Assembly (NCBI GenBank): GCA_963978905.1
Contig: OZ022256.1
Span: 48,594,001 to 48,658,000 of the forward strand
DNA from: Trichostrongylus colubriformis
Lineage: Eukaryota > Nematoda > Chromadorea > Rhabditida > Trichostrongylidae
Length of the DNA stretch: 64,000 nucleotides
Reading direction: 5' to 3'
The notes below the pieces were generated by a model. That model was not told the origin of the DNA. It made no database searches and was given only the letters and a program-made list of their open reading frames with translations. Below, in pieces: positions 33,401-45,985 of this stretch (the stretch's first letter is position 1; each line of letters starts with the position of its first letter). The position numbers and the translations under genes were made by a program.

Positions 33401-33439
33401 TATTATTCAGCTCAGATCAGCCTGCGTTCATACTCGAGT

Positions 33440-33682
33440 GTGTACCGTTATGTCAGGATTCCGCACGCGGCATGTCGCAAGCGAAGCAATGCGGACGAGC
33501 TAAAGGCGTCGTTGTTGGGTCCCGAAATGATTACTAGTCAAGTGCGTATCGCGCCCCTAGCTTTATCGTGTGAACGTTCCGAGATCCAACTACGGCAGCG
33601 CGCATAGCTCGCACACGCTGCATCGCACCCCGCTCATCGTCGGGCGAAATCCTGACATAAGGGCACACACCTTTCATACTCG
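33440..33682. mobile_element. Foldback family F, complete copy
   Basis: GTGTGTACCGTTATGTCAGG at the left and CCTGACATAAGGGCACACAC at the right are inverted ends. Inside are AAGCGAAGCAATGCGGACG and GCATAGCTCGCACACGC. It abuts the right end of the Tc1-like element by about 40 bp. Confidence 0.75.
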
Positions 33683-35165
33683 ACGCCATTAGAGAAGCGG
33701 GACATCTCATAAAATGATTAGATACAAATTGATCGATTCGACTAAGTCGCTGAGTGTTTTGAAGGAATCCGAGGATCCACGATGAAGATACTAATTAACA
33801 TGTAACTATTCATTTCATTTACGTTGTTGATACATCTGTCATTAGAGGCATGTTACATTCATCATTTAACAATGCCTTCCCTCAATTATCATAGCACCAA
33901 CAGCTCTTTTCTCGTTTCTATTATACTTGCGCCAGATGATTCCCAGCGCGGACCTGTGCAAGCGCTTCGTTTTTTGCGTTTTTCCTTCCACCAGATTTCT
34001 ATTTTCAGTTAGGTATGAAAATGCTTTCACAGGATTGACTGTCCGCAGCCACAAGCTCCACGTATCGTCCACTTGTCCACTCGGCATAATTAACCCCTCT
34101 GATACCTCTCTTCAGCAAAATCAACACAATATGACTGCAAAAGCACTACTCATGCTATTCAGATTATAGGGTGTCTGCTAGTACCATATGCTTGTGCAAG
34201 AACGAATATTAGAGGTTTCAAAATTTCGTTGAGATAGGATCTCGCACCACCACATGCGGCATGCAGCCCAATGCGTACGGAACGTTGTGTTTAGTTGAGT
34301 TCCAAAACGATTCCGTGCCCTTTGCTAAAGTTAGCCGTATTAATCTCTTCAAGACCCAGGCGAATGCAGCGCTTCCACTCGCACGCATGGCGCTGCACGC
34401 GGCACGCAGCGGCGCAGTTCCTAATCTATTCCACACTTAACCATCTCTGAGAGACTTCTCAGGGATCAGCTTGCACACTCAAGCGTGCATTTTTGCCTGA
34501 GGCTTATTGGAGAGAGAAAGGGGTTCCTTTCGCCCAGTGGGCTTAAGTAAAAATAACGTTCATATTGGGATGCCCCCTCTTTGCCCTGACCCTCCTAACG
34601 ATATACTCCCTTTGGAGCACGCTCAACGAAGTGGTAAGAATCTTATATGCGTCTCTCCACGAACGACTAACGATACCCATCAGTGAGATACGGACTCAGC
34701 AGGCAAGAGTGAGCGCAATGGCCTACATTGTGAAGGGAAGCCTCACCTCGTTTTCGAGCAAACTGTTCACAATGTGCTTATACGAGTAATTCTTCGGATA
34801 CTGTGCTGGTGCTGCTGGGTCGCTAACGCTTCCTGAAATCGTATGCTTATAAGTTGTGCAGACGCAGAATTTCTGCACCTATTTCAAGCACTGGATATAA
34901 CAGAAGGAACGCACCTCTCATAGGAAATGAACGCGACGATCTAAACCTTACTTCATTCCGTGAGATAGCGATAGTCTGATGGTGTTCATGGATCATGCTA
35001 GACTCTTTGATAGTTCGCGATTCAGGCGATCGCGCAATTCACGCGATCAAGGGTGTCATCCAATCCTAATCGATGCGCATCTCAAAGGCACATTCCAGGA
35101 TTACATTGAGTGCGTTAAAGCTCTGAATTATGGAATCAGAGGTAGTGAGGCATACGTCGACAAAG
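33683..35165. other. Stretch without a confident gene
   Basis: A candidate minus-strand exon (34097 to about 34026) is discussed under the 27105-28829 gene. A GATTCAGGCGATCGCGC block at about 35020 is a degenerate relative of the 7005-7290 MITE. The 163-codon open frame starting at 34979 runs through repeat arms and is not considered a gene. Confidence 0.4.
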
Positions 35166-35173
35166 AAAAATCC

Positions 35174-35715
35174 GGCGCTCATGTACTATGGGGGTGGCAC
35201 TCAAAAACAGTTTCTAGGAGTGGAAATTTTTTTCTCACCCTGAGAGGTCAAGAAGGAGCTCCGAGAAGTGTCCTCAACCAGAAAAAGGATGAAAAAATAT
35301 TTGCTACGCTAAAAAATATTCACCCATTCAGAAGCTCCTTCCCCCTCAAAGCTCAGGCGAAAACACATCCCCTGGTTTGCGCTGATACCTCAGTGCCTTA
35401 CAACACATTAAAAAACATAATACTAGTACAGACACGCTTGAAACCCCAAAGAACAAAAAAGAGACAATGAGATAACAAGGACCAAGCATTTAGCCTAAGC
35501 CTTGGAGGAGGGGGAAACACTTCACACACTGGAGATCATCAATGGCAGGCAGGATTTGTTTGTTTGTTTACTTACTTTCGACATTTCAAAATAAAAACAT
35601 CCTAATGACAATCGGACGCGTTGATATACATGTTTTGAAGATTTGTAATGGAATTAATTCCCTATTGTAATTTCAAATAAATTTTTGAGTGCCACCCCCA
35701 TAGTACATGAGCGCC
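35174..35715. mobile_element. Foldback element with perfect 34-bp arms
   Basis: 35174-35207 and 35682-35715 are exact inverted copies (GGCGCTCATGTACTATGGGG...). The about 470-bp interior contains no recognisable coding region. The surrounding AAAATCCG is also partly shared. Confidence 0.8.
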
Positions 35716-36169
35716 AAAAATCCGAAAGAAGTCCCCGAAAATGGCAAAAATAAAACCTTCCGACGTGTGGTCTTAGGCGAGTTTACCGCATAAAGGTGAG
35801 CCTTTGATTGTGTTCCCACCGTACGGTGACATGTGGAAGTTTGAGATATCGCCTGTATTCCTTTATTATTGAAATCTGTTCCTCATCTTATCGCACAATC
35901 GCAGGCCTCTTCAACCACGTTGTTGCCACCGTTGGGACCGTCATTACCAACAACCACGTCTGGGTTGGGCGGCGCTAGGCGGCTTGCTGGAGTTGCGCTT
36001 GCTTTTTTCATCTGCACGCTCCAGGATTTGCTCCAGAACCTTACATCTCGGTAAAGGTACAGCCTACTGGCTGTGGGTCGAACTATCTGACCACGGTGGG
36101 AGTTGTAATACCCCAATAATCCTGGAATGTGCCTTTAACCTTTCCGCCAATCGCCGTATCACCGGAATC

Positions 36170-36245
36170 GCCTTTATCTCCTGAATCGCGCGAATCGCTT
36201 GATCAATATGTATCTTATTCCATCCGCTGAATCGTACTAGTCGCG
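36170..36245. repeat. Degenerate copy of the 7005-7290 MITE
   Basis: CTGAATCGCGCGAATCGC, TGATCAATATGTATCTTATT and CATCCGCTGAATCGT align with the AT-rich spacer and right end of the GCGATCGC element. The tandem array itself is absent. Confidence 0.55.
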
Positions 36246-36487
36246 CGAAGCAAGAATTCTGAGCAATACCTTGCACAGCGTTCGTAATGGTGGAATCGGC
36301 TCCGCACTTTGCAGAATTTGGAATCTCTGAAAAAAAAAGATGAGATACATATGGATTGGGGAAGCGTGACTGTGTTTTTTTGTAGTAATTCGTAACATGA
36401 ATTTTTGTGGAATACGGAATTGGGAATCCTCATTTCTTTGAATCTCTCGATTAGGCTGAGCCTGGAAATCGATACGTACCAAATCCC

Positions 36488-36919
36488 TTTGAAGGAATCT
36501 TTCACGGAAAAATGAGTTTTCCTATTATCCATATATTTATGTTGTATTTGCTTAATGTGGGCCGCGTGCAAGGTTTCACTCAAAGAGATGTGAATCCGGC
36601 TAAGATACAGCAAAACGAATTCTCGGCCGGCTGGGCGGAGTATCCGAGCAGGTGCCCGCCCCGTCGTCGCGGCGGTTGGAGACGCATTGTAGGAACAGAA
36701 AATTACGTAAACAGTCCCACACCCCGCTACCAACCGCGGCGGACAACGGGACGGGGCTTTTATTCGGAGGCCCCGCCCACTCGGCCAAAAATTTGGGGAG
36801 CTGTATCTTAACAAAATTCTCACTTTTCGGAACTTTGCACTAGGTCTTATTAAGCAAATACAACATATATATATATGGGTAACAAAGGAACTCATTTTTC
36901 CGTGGCCGATTCCTTTAAA
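36488..36919. mobile_element. Foldback MITE, family B, complete copy
   Basis: GGAATCTTTCACGGAAAAATGAG pairs with CTCATTTTTCCGTGGCCGATTCC. Inner pairs include TTATGTTGTATTTGC / GCAAATACAACATA and GCCGGCTGGGCGGAG / CCCGCCCACTCGGCC. The centre has GTAGGAACAGAAAATTACG as in 7880-8312. The open frames here (up to 238 codons) are shadows. Confidence 0.8.
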
Positions 36920-38019
36920 CACATTCTGCAATTCTGCATTTTCACAGCACGCAGACTCTGCGATTGCCCCAATTGTTCCTATCTTTATAACTTTCCACTA
37001 ATTCTACAATTCAGTGGAAACGCAAATTCCTCTACTGAACGACACTATGAACGCTTCTTTACAGGGGACGATAGCAAGAAAAAGCTACTTTACGCATATC
37101 GCTTGAATTCATTCCACAAGTAAGCTGATAGATAGATAAGGAACCAGAAATGTGGCCCAGAAGACTCGAATTGGAACAACACAGGCGCGTGGCCAATTCA
37201 CAACGAAAGCAGAAAGGCGCATGCAGCACCACTGACGCATTTTGCATGGCGCGACAACCTGTTCGTGTGTTGTGGTCCGTACAAGTGGAGTTTTAAGCCG
37301 CATTCATACTCTGCGCACCGACGCCAACACCGACGGCGACGGCGAGAATTTCACGCAACCTTGCGAACAAAACAGTAAACTGCACGTCGTGCCTATAATA
37401 AAAAGTTAATCTTGCTATACATCCTGTAGTTATAGCATCTATTACAGCATGTTTCAGAAACGTGATTTTTACTCGTTCCACACGGTTCAGTCAATTCAAA
37501 CACAAACCTCTAGAAAGATAGTGTGGTACGGGAGGAGCCGATGTGACATCTCGAACATGACGCGCGCGACATTATCACAGTAGGCGCGGCGAAGAGCCAA
37601 ACCCAGAAATCCGTGGCACGATACTGCCTTGCCTACTACTGCTCTACACCCTTGAGAATACACCATTTCCATTCTAACAGAATAAGAACCATTTTTTTTA
37701 AGATTGAGGAGATTTTCCAGAGATTCATCCCTCGTTTACGGTATTCGTAAAGTGAAACATTCGGCTGGCTACCAACAAGGTGAAGTAGTGGTTGAAGAAT
37801 TTTTGTAAAATATCACAAAACTCATCCCCTTCCCCCTTCAAATCGCCAAAGAGTGACTGTTTTTGCTGATGATGTAGCTCTCAGCTCAAAGACATCGGGA
37901 GAGAGCAATTTGAGGTTACGCTTGTAGTTTGTTCAGTTGCCGTAGTTGCACATACGACGCCTTCCAAGATATCGAGTGTGAATCTGTTTTTTCTTCTTGT
38001 TATAGACACTTTTTCCTTA

Positions 38020-38445
38020 CTCTCTCACTTCTCACTTTCCTTTCACTTATTTGTTGCTGTTTACTGTTTCACTTGCTTAACATTATCATAAATGAAATAA
38101 ATTTCGCCTTACGTGACATCAAACGACAGTGGTATCAGCCTTTTCTGCCCACGGGTGTATGTCGTTTGGCGCGGCTTCTGCAGCTAATTTTCCAATGGGT
38201 CGCAGGGCCGTCGCTCACCGTTGGGGGCGTGTCCTTCGCCGTCTGGGCTTTCCCAGATTTGCCTGAGCCTTTTAAGGGGAGGAGCTTTGGCAGCGCTTCG
38301 TTGGAAAATTAGCTGCGGAGGCCGCGCCAAACACCGCCTCCCCTGCCCACCAGTGGGCAACTCGGCGTGCAGCTCGAGATAAAGCGCGGTAGGATCGCAA
38401 TAGCGCCCCAAAGGCGCGAATTTCAACGCTAGTTTTGCTACACAG
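38020..38445. repeat. Dispersed repeat family J, copy 2, with inner inverted repeat
   Basis: It is inverted relative to 29910-30335. It also contains TTTGGCGCGGCTTCTGCAGC (about 38167) paired with GCTGCGGAGGCCGCGCCAAA (about 38314-38333), 31-bp arms with few mismatches, suggesting a foldback inserted in it. Confidence 0.6.
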
Positions 38446-38580
38446 TAGCTCTTCTGAGCTTGAATGCTCGTTTACAGATAGTAGTGTTCCCAAACACGCT
38501 TCCCTTCGTTACTCCCCTCTCGGTCCTTTTAAAAGATCATAGATGTCGTCAGTCGATAGCGTAGCCTTGTTTCTACCTAA

Positions 38581-38876
38581 CAAGGGAAGGACCCGAGGTC
38601 GAAGTGGCCGTTCGGAATGGGATACATATAGTACGACGTAGTCTTATGAGGTAGCTTGGTCCCCTGAACACGAAAATCGCACTGGTTTTGCGCGGGAACG
38701 TCTGGCTCGCGTGCTACGGGTTTCCAAACCTCCAATGTGATAGCAATAATTTTTCAGACGCCCTCCATGACTTTGCTCAGAGAATCGTTCTGCAATTGGG
38801 AATGCAGGTTCGAGATCAGCGCCCGAGAATACGTCGTACTATATGTATCCCATTCCGAACTCGGGTCCTTCCCTTG
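38581..38876. mobile_element. Foldback MITE family H, 296 bp, TAA target duplication
   Basis: Starts CAAGGGAAGGACCCGAGGTC and ends with the inverted copy ...CGGGTCCTTCCCTTG. TAA flanks both sides (38578-38580, 38877-38879). Inner blocks AACACGAAAATCGCACTGG and CTGGCTCGCGTGCTACGG match the inner element at 14927-15575. Confidence 0.8.
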
Positions 38877-39563
38877 TAAGTACAGTGCAATTATCGAATA
38901 GCGATTTTCTTTAGGAAGCCCTCTTCCTCGACCACCGTTGCTTGTGACGATTTGTTATAGAAATCATCTATCTCCCCAAAAATCACGAAAAAAGGCGGTC
39001 GTAAAGGATCATCTTCAAGTACGACCCGCCTCCGAGGATCCCCACACCCTTGCTCGTTCCTGACAACCAAGCTGACTATGGGCGACAAATTTCCTGAACC
39101 TCTTCGCAGGCTGGACAGGAAAGACAGACCATGAGTACTTGGTGCACAGAATTAAGAAGGAATAAGAATGAGGATGATTACGACTTTCGCAAAAAAGTGA
39201 AAATGCGGACCAAACCACCCAAGGCCCTGTTGGTGACCTACTCGACCGCTCAACACGCTTTGATTACTGCTCTTCAGCCAAAAATAAGGGATATCAGTAA
39301 CCAAGTGACAAATCACTCCTCCCTCCTATTTTGTACCTTTCACCCCTTCGAAAGCTTTCCAGGAATAAGGAGGTCCCTTTATGAAGTTCAAGTCGATCGA
39401 TATCCACCGAGCCGTGGTCAAACGGATACATCAATGCTAAGCCCCGCCCCCTGCGTTCCCTGATTGGTCAGCTTAGTGGCGTCGTCGGTGGTGGGTCGAG
39501 TCTTGTGACGAACGGTCGTATACCACTTTTTTCGAGTTTTTCCCCACAGAATGTGCCCCTTGT

Positions 39564-39583
39564 GGGGGGGGGGGGGGGGGGGG
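39564..39583. repeat. Run of 20 G
   Basis: An uninterrupted G tract about 135 bp upstream of the PUF start codon. Its length is unreliable in sequencing. Confidence 0.85.
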
Positions 39584-39699
39584 TATGGTTGTGAGCTCCC
39601 ACTAGTCACACAGGTCATTCTCATCGTTTCAGGTCCACAGGCAGAGTGTCTGTTGGGCAGCCGTTTACGCGCCTCTGACTACCCTACAGCCTCGTCGTT

Positions 39700-42600
39700 A
39701 TGGATCTGACCAGTCAGCTTCCTGTCGCTTATCCATCGTTGGCTTATGACAGTAATGGTTTCGGATGTCGTTCAACGTTCTTGAGCCCGATATATTGTCA
39801 AGATACATCTCAGCTTTCCGATTCTGGAATTTGTATTTCGAGTTCTTCGAAAGTTGACGTTTTATCAGGTTAGAAATTTTTTTTCTACTTTCACTTGTGT
39901 TTCTTGTAAATTTGCATTATACAGAAGATGTGACGTGTTCACCGCCTGGTTTCCCGGCGACTCCAATTAAGCCTGAACTGTCAGATCAACGTCGTCCCTT
40001 AGGCTGTTTGAATGGAAATGTGCAGTTTGGAGAAAATGCGCCACCATCGTTTACCCCATTTCGTTTCCAGCAAGATTTTGACAGACAGGTGAGTTCACTT
40101 CGAGCAGAATGACTTTTAGCTGGGATCTCGTGTGTGAATGAAAAATGCGTAATTTTGAAGTCTTCACTTTAGTTGTTTAACATTCTTCAGTAGGCTAAGA
40201 AGCGCTGTACGTTTATTTCGAGTCCCGAACTCCGTAACTGATAACAGCTTAAATGTGCTTTTCGCTCCGGTTCAGTGTGGATTCCCTTGTAGTCCCTCGA
40301 CGAACTCCTCTGCGGTCAAACACTGCGATCAGAGGAAAGCCTGACTGAAAAAAAGTCGAAATAATCGAAGTACAGACTAGCAGATCTCTACCTAACTTCA
40401 TTCTAACTGATTGAAAATTGTCTTATCGAGAATGAGTAGAGCTGTTTATGTTTTTTTTTTTGTTTCGCTTCACAGTATCTCTTATAGCCTGTAATACTGA
40501 AATATCCGCGAGGAGAGATTTTAGGGCGAAGTATTCAACGAGTTTTGCTCTATGGCAGCCCATTCCAGCAAAACATTTGCTGAAAGTGTGAGGGAACGAT
40601 ACTGCATTCGAGTGGTATTTGTGAAAATATAGTTGATATGGATGCAGCCCGTCATTTTTGGAAAAGTTGTAACGTCGATTGTGAGAAAATTCATTAAATC
40701 GGTGATTCATAATGGGCAGCTAACGCTTAATCGATGTAATGGGTCTCTATAATCAATGTGCTATACATACCGGTTTGGAACTTCTTCTCATTTTGAAAAA
40801 CGGGATGTATTTAGCTGAATACTGATTTCTTTGCTTTTGTTAGAGATGTAAAACATATTAAATCAGCCAATTTTCTGCTGCTGTGAAACGGTTGCTTTGC
40901 AAGGGAACGTTATTTGCTGGAAGATTTCATTAGATTTATGGAGATGATCAGTGCCAAAATCAAAAATGAAACTGAAAATGGGACAACAACTAGTTTATTT
41001 AGTCGCCGTTATCGTCGTATATTGTTTCTCCACTATCGAAGCTGAGATTGAACCAGACATGTGAACTTGATACTTCTCTTGGCGACAACCGTACTCGATC
41101 GGCTCTCCCCAGCTGGGTTATGGACGGGCATGGGCATATTATTGCGCCACTAAAAAAATTGCTCGAGGAAGGACTGCTGGAAACTTTCGCCAGGGACAAA
41201 AGTGGTTGCACGTGAGTTCGTTCACACTTTTGGAATTGAGATGTCTTACAACTTTGAGGCATGATTTTTATTTTTACTGAAAATTCAGAAATTTCTCTAC
41301 AGATATCTTCAAGCGAACTATCCTGGTGAAGATACTCCTGAGCGCGAAATACTTGCAAAACAGCTATTTGAACAAGGAGATTTCTTCTCGGTTCGTGACT
41401 TTGTGCTAGTCTGCTGCTAATTCGTTCGAAATGGTCCATTTAGGCACTTTGCATGGATGTGTTCGGTAATTTCTTCATACAGTGTGCTGTTCAAAATGCC
41501 AACGCACAAGAACAGAGATGGATTACCAGCCATCTTTTCGGCAAGCTCTATCCAATGTGTCTGAATCGCTATTCTTGCCGTGTGATTCAGAAAGTTATCG
41601 AGGTCTGTTAATGCTTTATATATCATGCCCCTTTGGAAGTGTGTCAATAGTGATACCGTCTAGCTGAGTTGCGAAACCTGTTGGTTTCGATGATGTACTC
41701 GGAAAGGATCCGAGCGATATGGACAGGTGGCCCATGTTTCACGTATAAAGGCGCGTCTGACTCATACTTCTGCATGGAATGCCTTAATATACATCCCTTT
41801 TCGAGAATAGTCAGGGGAATCTTCGTAGTGACTAAGGGAAGCCTGTGTTATCTGTAATATTCAATTCTAAGTTCTCCATGCTTAGGTATTCCGTCAGTGG
41901 GCTACAACTCCGCGACCTTAGAACGCATGAGTACCGCAGGCTATCCCATCCACCGCACCTGCGTAAACTGCAAGAATTGGGTCAGAACAACATTTCATCA
42001 CCTTGGTTTGAAAAATTGCATGTTTACCGGAAATAGGTGATATAATCTGTGTAGAAGATTGAATCCCTCATCAACTTTTTCGTTCGATGTGTGCTACCGT
42101 AGCACTTTTTGCCTCTATGGATGGTAATTTTTTATGTTTTAAAGTTTTTTCTTGAAAAGTTTATTAGTAGTATCAACGTAACACGGTTGCTACCAGTGAG
42201 AAAGTATTACGAAATCTGGTGTATGCGGTGATTGATGTAGTGGAAGTAAGGGTCCGATTACGACGGTCATGTTTTTTCTTTGAACGAGTATTTTGCAGTC
42301 CATGTGCCATTCACATTCTTACTTAGTTTTTTCCAGTGCTTGCCTGAAGAAATGAAGAGTCTGCTGATGTTGGAGCTTCATAATAAAAATCTCGTGGATT
42401 TGTGTACAGATCAGAATGCCAATCATGTGATTCAAAAGGTGAGCAGGCAGCGCAGCTGGAGCATTCTTCGCCTAATGCTGAATTTGCGGGTTCTAACGAA
42501 CGAAGAAGAGCAGTAAGAAAAGCTAAAATGAAAAATATTCCTCCCATCATTCCATTTACTGTCCTACGGTACTCAATCCATCTTGTCAAAGGCGCACGCA

Positions 42601-44634
42601 TTTTTCAAATTCGGTTGGGTGTTTCATGGAAGTAGGTGGAATTATTGAAACAATTGTTACAACTTATTGTGAACGATACAGATTCTTTTGAAAATTCCGA
42701 TTTATTTAAGATCATGACGACATTCCCCTTCACTCACTGGCAATTCATCGTTGAGCAGTTTATTCGCAAAAAGGAGGAGCTATTCTGTGTGGCGGAAAAC
42801 AAATATGGATGTCGTGTGGTGCAGCTGGCTATTGAAGTTTTGTCTGATACCAACAAGGTGAGGCGATTTTGCGTTCAGCTATAACGTTATCTGTGGCTTG
42901 AGTGCGCCGTGAAGAGATATTTTCACCTTGATCGTCCATGTACAGTTTTTCTCTAAAGTCAGACGTTCTTCTAGATTACTCTTTCAAGTAATACATGAAT
43001 CGAAGCGCAATATAGTGATTTTGGTTGTACAAGGTGTTACTTTAGATAGCAAGCGTATAGCTTGTCTATGCTCATCAACCGTGGGATGTTTTCCTTGCCG
43101 CAGAACCCCTAATTTTGGTTTTGACATACCCTAGTCAGAATCGAGATGGTTAGTTATGCTGCATGCTTTCTTCAACCTGCTACTTAACGAGTAGTATGCA
43201 TCTCGCATAGAAAGAGGATTTTATCAATCCAGCGCGACTAAGAAATCAAGAACGCCGTGATTCAGTATGCTGAACGTGTGTCAGTAAGTCACTGTGGGTG
43301 GAGCAGCAGTGTCGCGATTCCCGTGATCTGATGGGGGATTCTGTGACATCCGGAATGTAGTCCTCGAATGAGTGTGTGGACCGTATTGACGGTCGCCTCG
43401 CCCCTGTTACGCATCATGGCAAGTGCTGCCTGTGATTCAACGGTTTCATAATTTCGAAGGGCATAACTGCGGTGCAAATAGGGCCATACAATGAAGCGAG
43501 TCGCAGACGAGCGTATGCAGAAAGTTGTACGAGGATAAATCACAGAGAGCCCTTATAGTTGAGGGCACCACCAAGAGGGTCATATGTAGGAAGAATGAAA
43601 GGATTCTAAGATTCATTCTAATTGGTTCGAAGAGAATGGGTTATGGAGCACGAAGCGGCAGGACGTTACGCAATTGATGTAGACAAGCTGGCAGCTGAGC
43701 TGAAGCAAGCTTAGTAACTCATACACGATTTCTCCCAAAAATAAGTATGAGAAGCCTGGACTTCTTCCTATTGATAATTGTAGCAAACGCGAAGTTGTCT
43801 CCTTGCGATTTGTAACCTTTCAAAGGTTTGTTGATGGGAGTAGTTAGCATATCCTAGCTGTATCATTTCGGATGCGTGTTCATTTGCTATCAATTACTGT
43901 TTTATTTTCAGAAAACAAACAAACGTCGTGCGCCAATGCTTGACGATCTTATGGCTCATTTGGTGGCCAACTGTGAGCGGCTAGCTTGTAACGAGTTTGC
44001 CAACTATGTTATCCAGCATGTAATTAAAGCAGGTCCATTGTCCGACTATCGTGATCGCCTTATCGAAGAGTGCCTATTGTAAGTGTTGTCATCAGCGCCT
44101 GCAATTTTCTTGAAATACTTCCTAGCGCTAAAGTGTCCATGTTTAGACGTAACCTCTTATCGTTGTCTCAGGAGAAGTATGCATCTCATGTCGTTGAGAA
44201 AGCACTTGAATTTGCACCACCAGCGCTGCTGGCTGAAATGATGGACGAAATTTTCGATGGATACGTACCTCATCCGTATGTTTACCTGCAACATTGTCAG
44301 CATTGTCTTGTGATATGCTGTTTTTCGTTATAGTGAAACTAAGAAGGACGCTTTGGACATAATGCTATTCCATCAATACGGAAACTATGTGGTCCAACGC
44401 ATGCTCGACATCTGCTGCGAAGCTGCACGTGCAAAAAGGTACCACTGCTTCTTTGCTTCTTCATTCTGCTTCTTGCAGTAATGATGCTTCAGAAATGGAA
44501 TAAACCTGCCTGACATGGAACTACGTATGGAGTGGCTCAATCGCCTTGAAGCTCGTATTACACAGAATCGTAATCGTCTTGCAAGGTCTCTACAATTTCA
44601 CTTAATTTTGAACTTCAGGTATTTGAAAATGTAA
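39700..44634 (+). CDS. PUF-family (Pumilio/FBF-type) RNA-binding protein
   Basis: Eleven exons give 533 residues: 39700-39868, 39925-40088, 41057-41211, 41303-41390, 41444-41602, 42337-42438, 42636-42857, 43912-44078, 44147-44275, 44334-44438, 44493-44634. Phases agree throughout. Residues 1-110 are a Ser/Pro-rich low-complexity N-terminus. Eight PUF repeats follow, with base-contact cores CTYLQ (162-166), NFFIQ (201-205), CRVIQ (237-241), NHVIQ (274-278), CRVVQ (338-342), NYVIQ (384-388), SHVVE (422-426) and NYVVQ (469-473). By the known PUF code, repeats 8 to 2 should read UGU, then A/U alternation. Between repeats 4 and 5 there are about 28 residues more than in Pumilio, as expected for a nematode FBF/PUF-5-like branch. 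PUF proteins repress or stabilise mRNAs through 3' UTR sites, often in the germline. The ATG follows an in-frame stop and an acceptor (TTTCAG, 39631) that may be a trans-splice site. Confidence 0.93.
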
Positions 44635-45985
44635 AGCAAAATAACAGCTGGTGGTTGGGATGCTGCGCTTGGAACAGTTCATTGTGCTTTTCTTTTCATA
44701 TTTTCGTGAATCGAACTCCTTCTGACATGGCTAGTCACCGTAGGCACTGTTCTGAGGGACAAAAAAGAGTAAAAGAGTGGTGTGGACGCGCAAGTGAGGC
44801 AACCAGATGGTGTACACCGCGTCGCTTGTCCCACACATCGCCATGAAGGCGGCCCTGTGGAACACGCGATCTCGCTAATTCGCGGTATATCGAGGAATAA
44901 TAGGAATAATGAGTAAAAGAGCTAAAGTGAATAGGTCGAGATGGAGTAGGACCTCAATAGCGACCCACTTAAGGACTGTTCGCAGCTTAGGATCATTTTT
45001 GTGGCCTTTAGCTTTGCCAGCAGAGAAACGGTCGCTGTTGCAGAGGATCAGATAAACGGAAAAACTGAAGATCCATCAATCTTTTTTTTGAGCTGAATGA
45101 AGTTGGGGGATGGGGGTGGGGGAAAAGCGAAATTTTCACAGACGTCGAAGCTCAGTTCCCTCACTGGGCTTAGGCTAAAGCCGATGAGACAAATGCATTG
45201 GCAGGTACTTCCTTATTAGGAGAAGTGGATATGAATTTTAAGAATTGAAGCTTAGGGAGGGAAAGGAACTTCGACGTCGGCTAAAAGTTGCCCGACTTTA
45301 TTTGTCCCTTTTTCTTTACTTCGCATGCGCTCACGCCAAAATAAGTTGCATTTTACATCGAGAAAGAAGGTCGGGTATAATGGTTAATATTGTGTTTGAA
45401 GGTATTCCTCTGGCAAGAAGATTCTGTCGACTCTGCAACAGTTGAATGATTGCCCAATCCTCATTACGAATCCAATTCGCAGCCGCCATTCGTGTACTCC
45501 CATTGCTGTACCATCTAAGTATCGTTAAGGTTGTCAATGCGGAATTTCGTGTCACTCAGATGCCATTTTTATTTCATGAATCTCTGTGAATTGCATGTTT
45601 GCATGTTTATAATTTTGAACGGATGTTTTTGAATATAGCCACTGTTTGGTTATTCCTTTCATTTTGGCAGTTTTTATTTCAGCGCATGCTGCATGATTTC
45701 ATTTTATTATGCTTAATTTCAATATAAGTGTTGTAAATCTCGTATTGACTCACTGTGAATGGTATTAACATCCGTTTCTGTCATCTACATGTTCAATACG
45801 AAGCCTTATATGTATGCATATAGATTTTTATTCAGTACCTCGTAAATGTGCTGTTTGAAAGTGCCCTGTGAATTTGTTGCGCTACAGCACCATCACTTTT
45901 AATCTGACTCCCTCAAATGTACTGTGTGTAAGATTTCCTTTGATATTAAATGCGTACTGTAGATGAGTAGAATTTAATAAATGTG
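44635..45985 (+). other. Probable 3' UTR of the PUF gene with late AATAAA
   Basis: No gene was recognised after the PUF stop. The first AATAAA on this strand is at 45976-45981, 1.34 kb downstream. The interval contains a repeat (45105-45300), so an earlier, non-canonical poly(A) site is possible. Confidence 0.4.
45105..45300. repeat. Foldback repeat shared with 23040-23270
   Basis: GACGTCGAAGCTCAGTTCCC near 45140 is inverted as AGGGAAAGGAACTTCGACGTC near 45255. AAAGCCGATGAGACAAATGC and GGATATGAATTTTA match the other copy. Confidence 0.6.

Noticed and set aside
34979..35470. 163-codon plus-strand open frame
   Set aside because: It begins in a degenerate MITE and runs over the exact arm of the 35174-35715 foldback; there is no splice or motif support.
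36215..36931. 238-codon minus-strand open frame
   Set aside because: It runs through both arms of a family-B foldback MITE; the other copies of the same MITE carry stops in this frame.
42439..42516. Read-through of PUF exon 6 into VSRQRSWSILRLMLN
   Set aside because: The GTGAGC donor at 42439 and the exon at 42636 restore the PUF repeat pattern; the read-through ends in a stop and breaks repeat 5.
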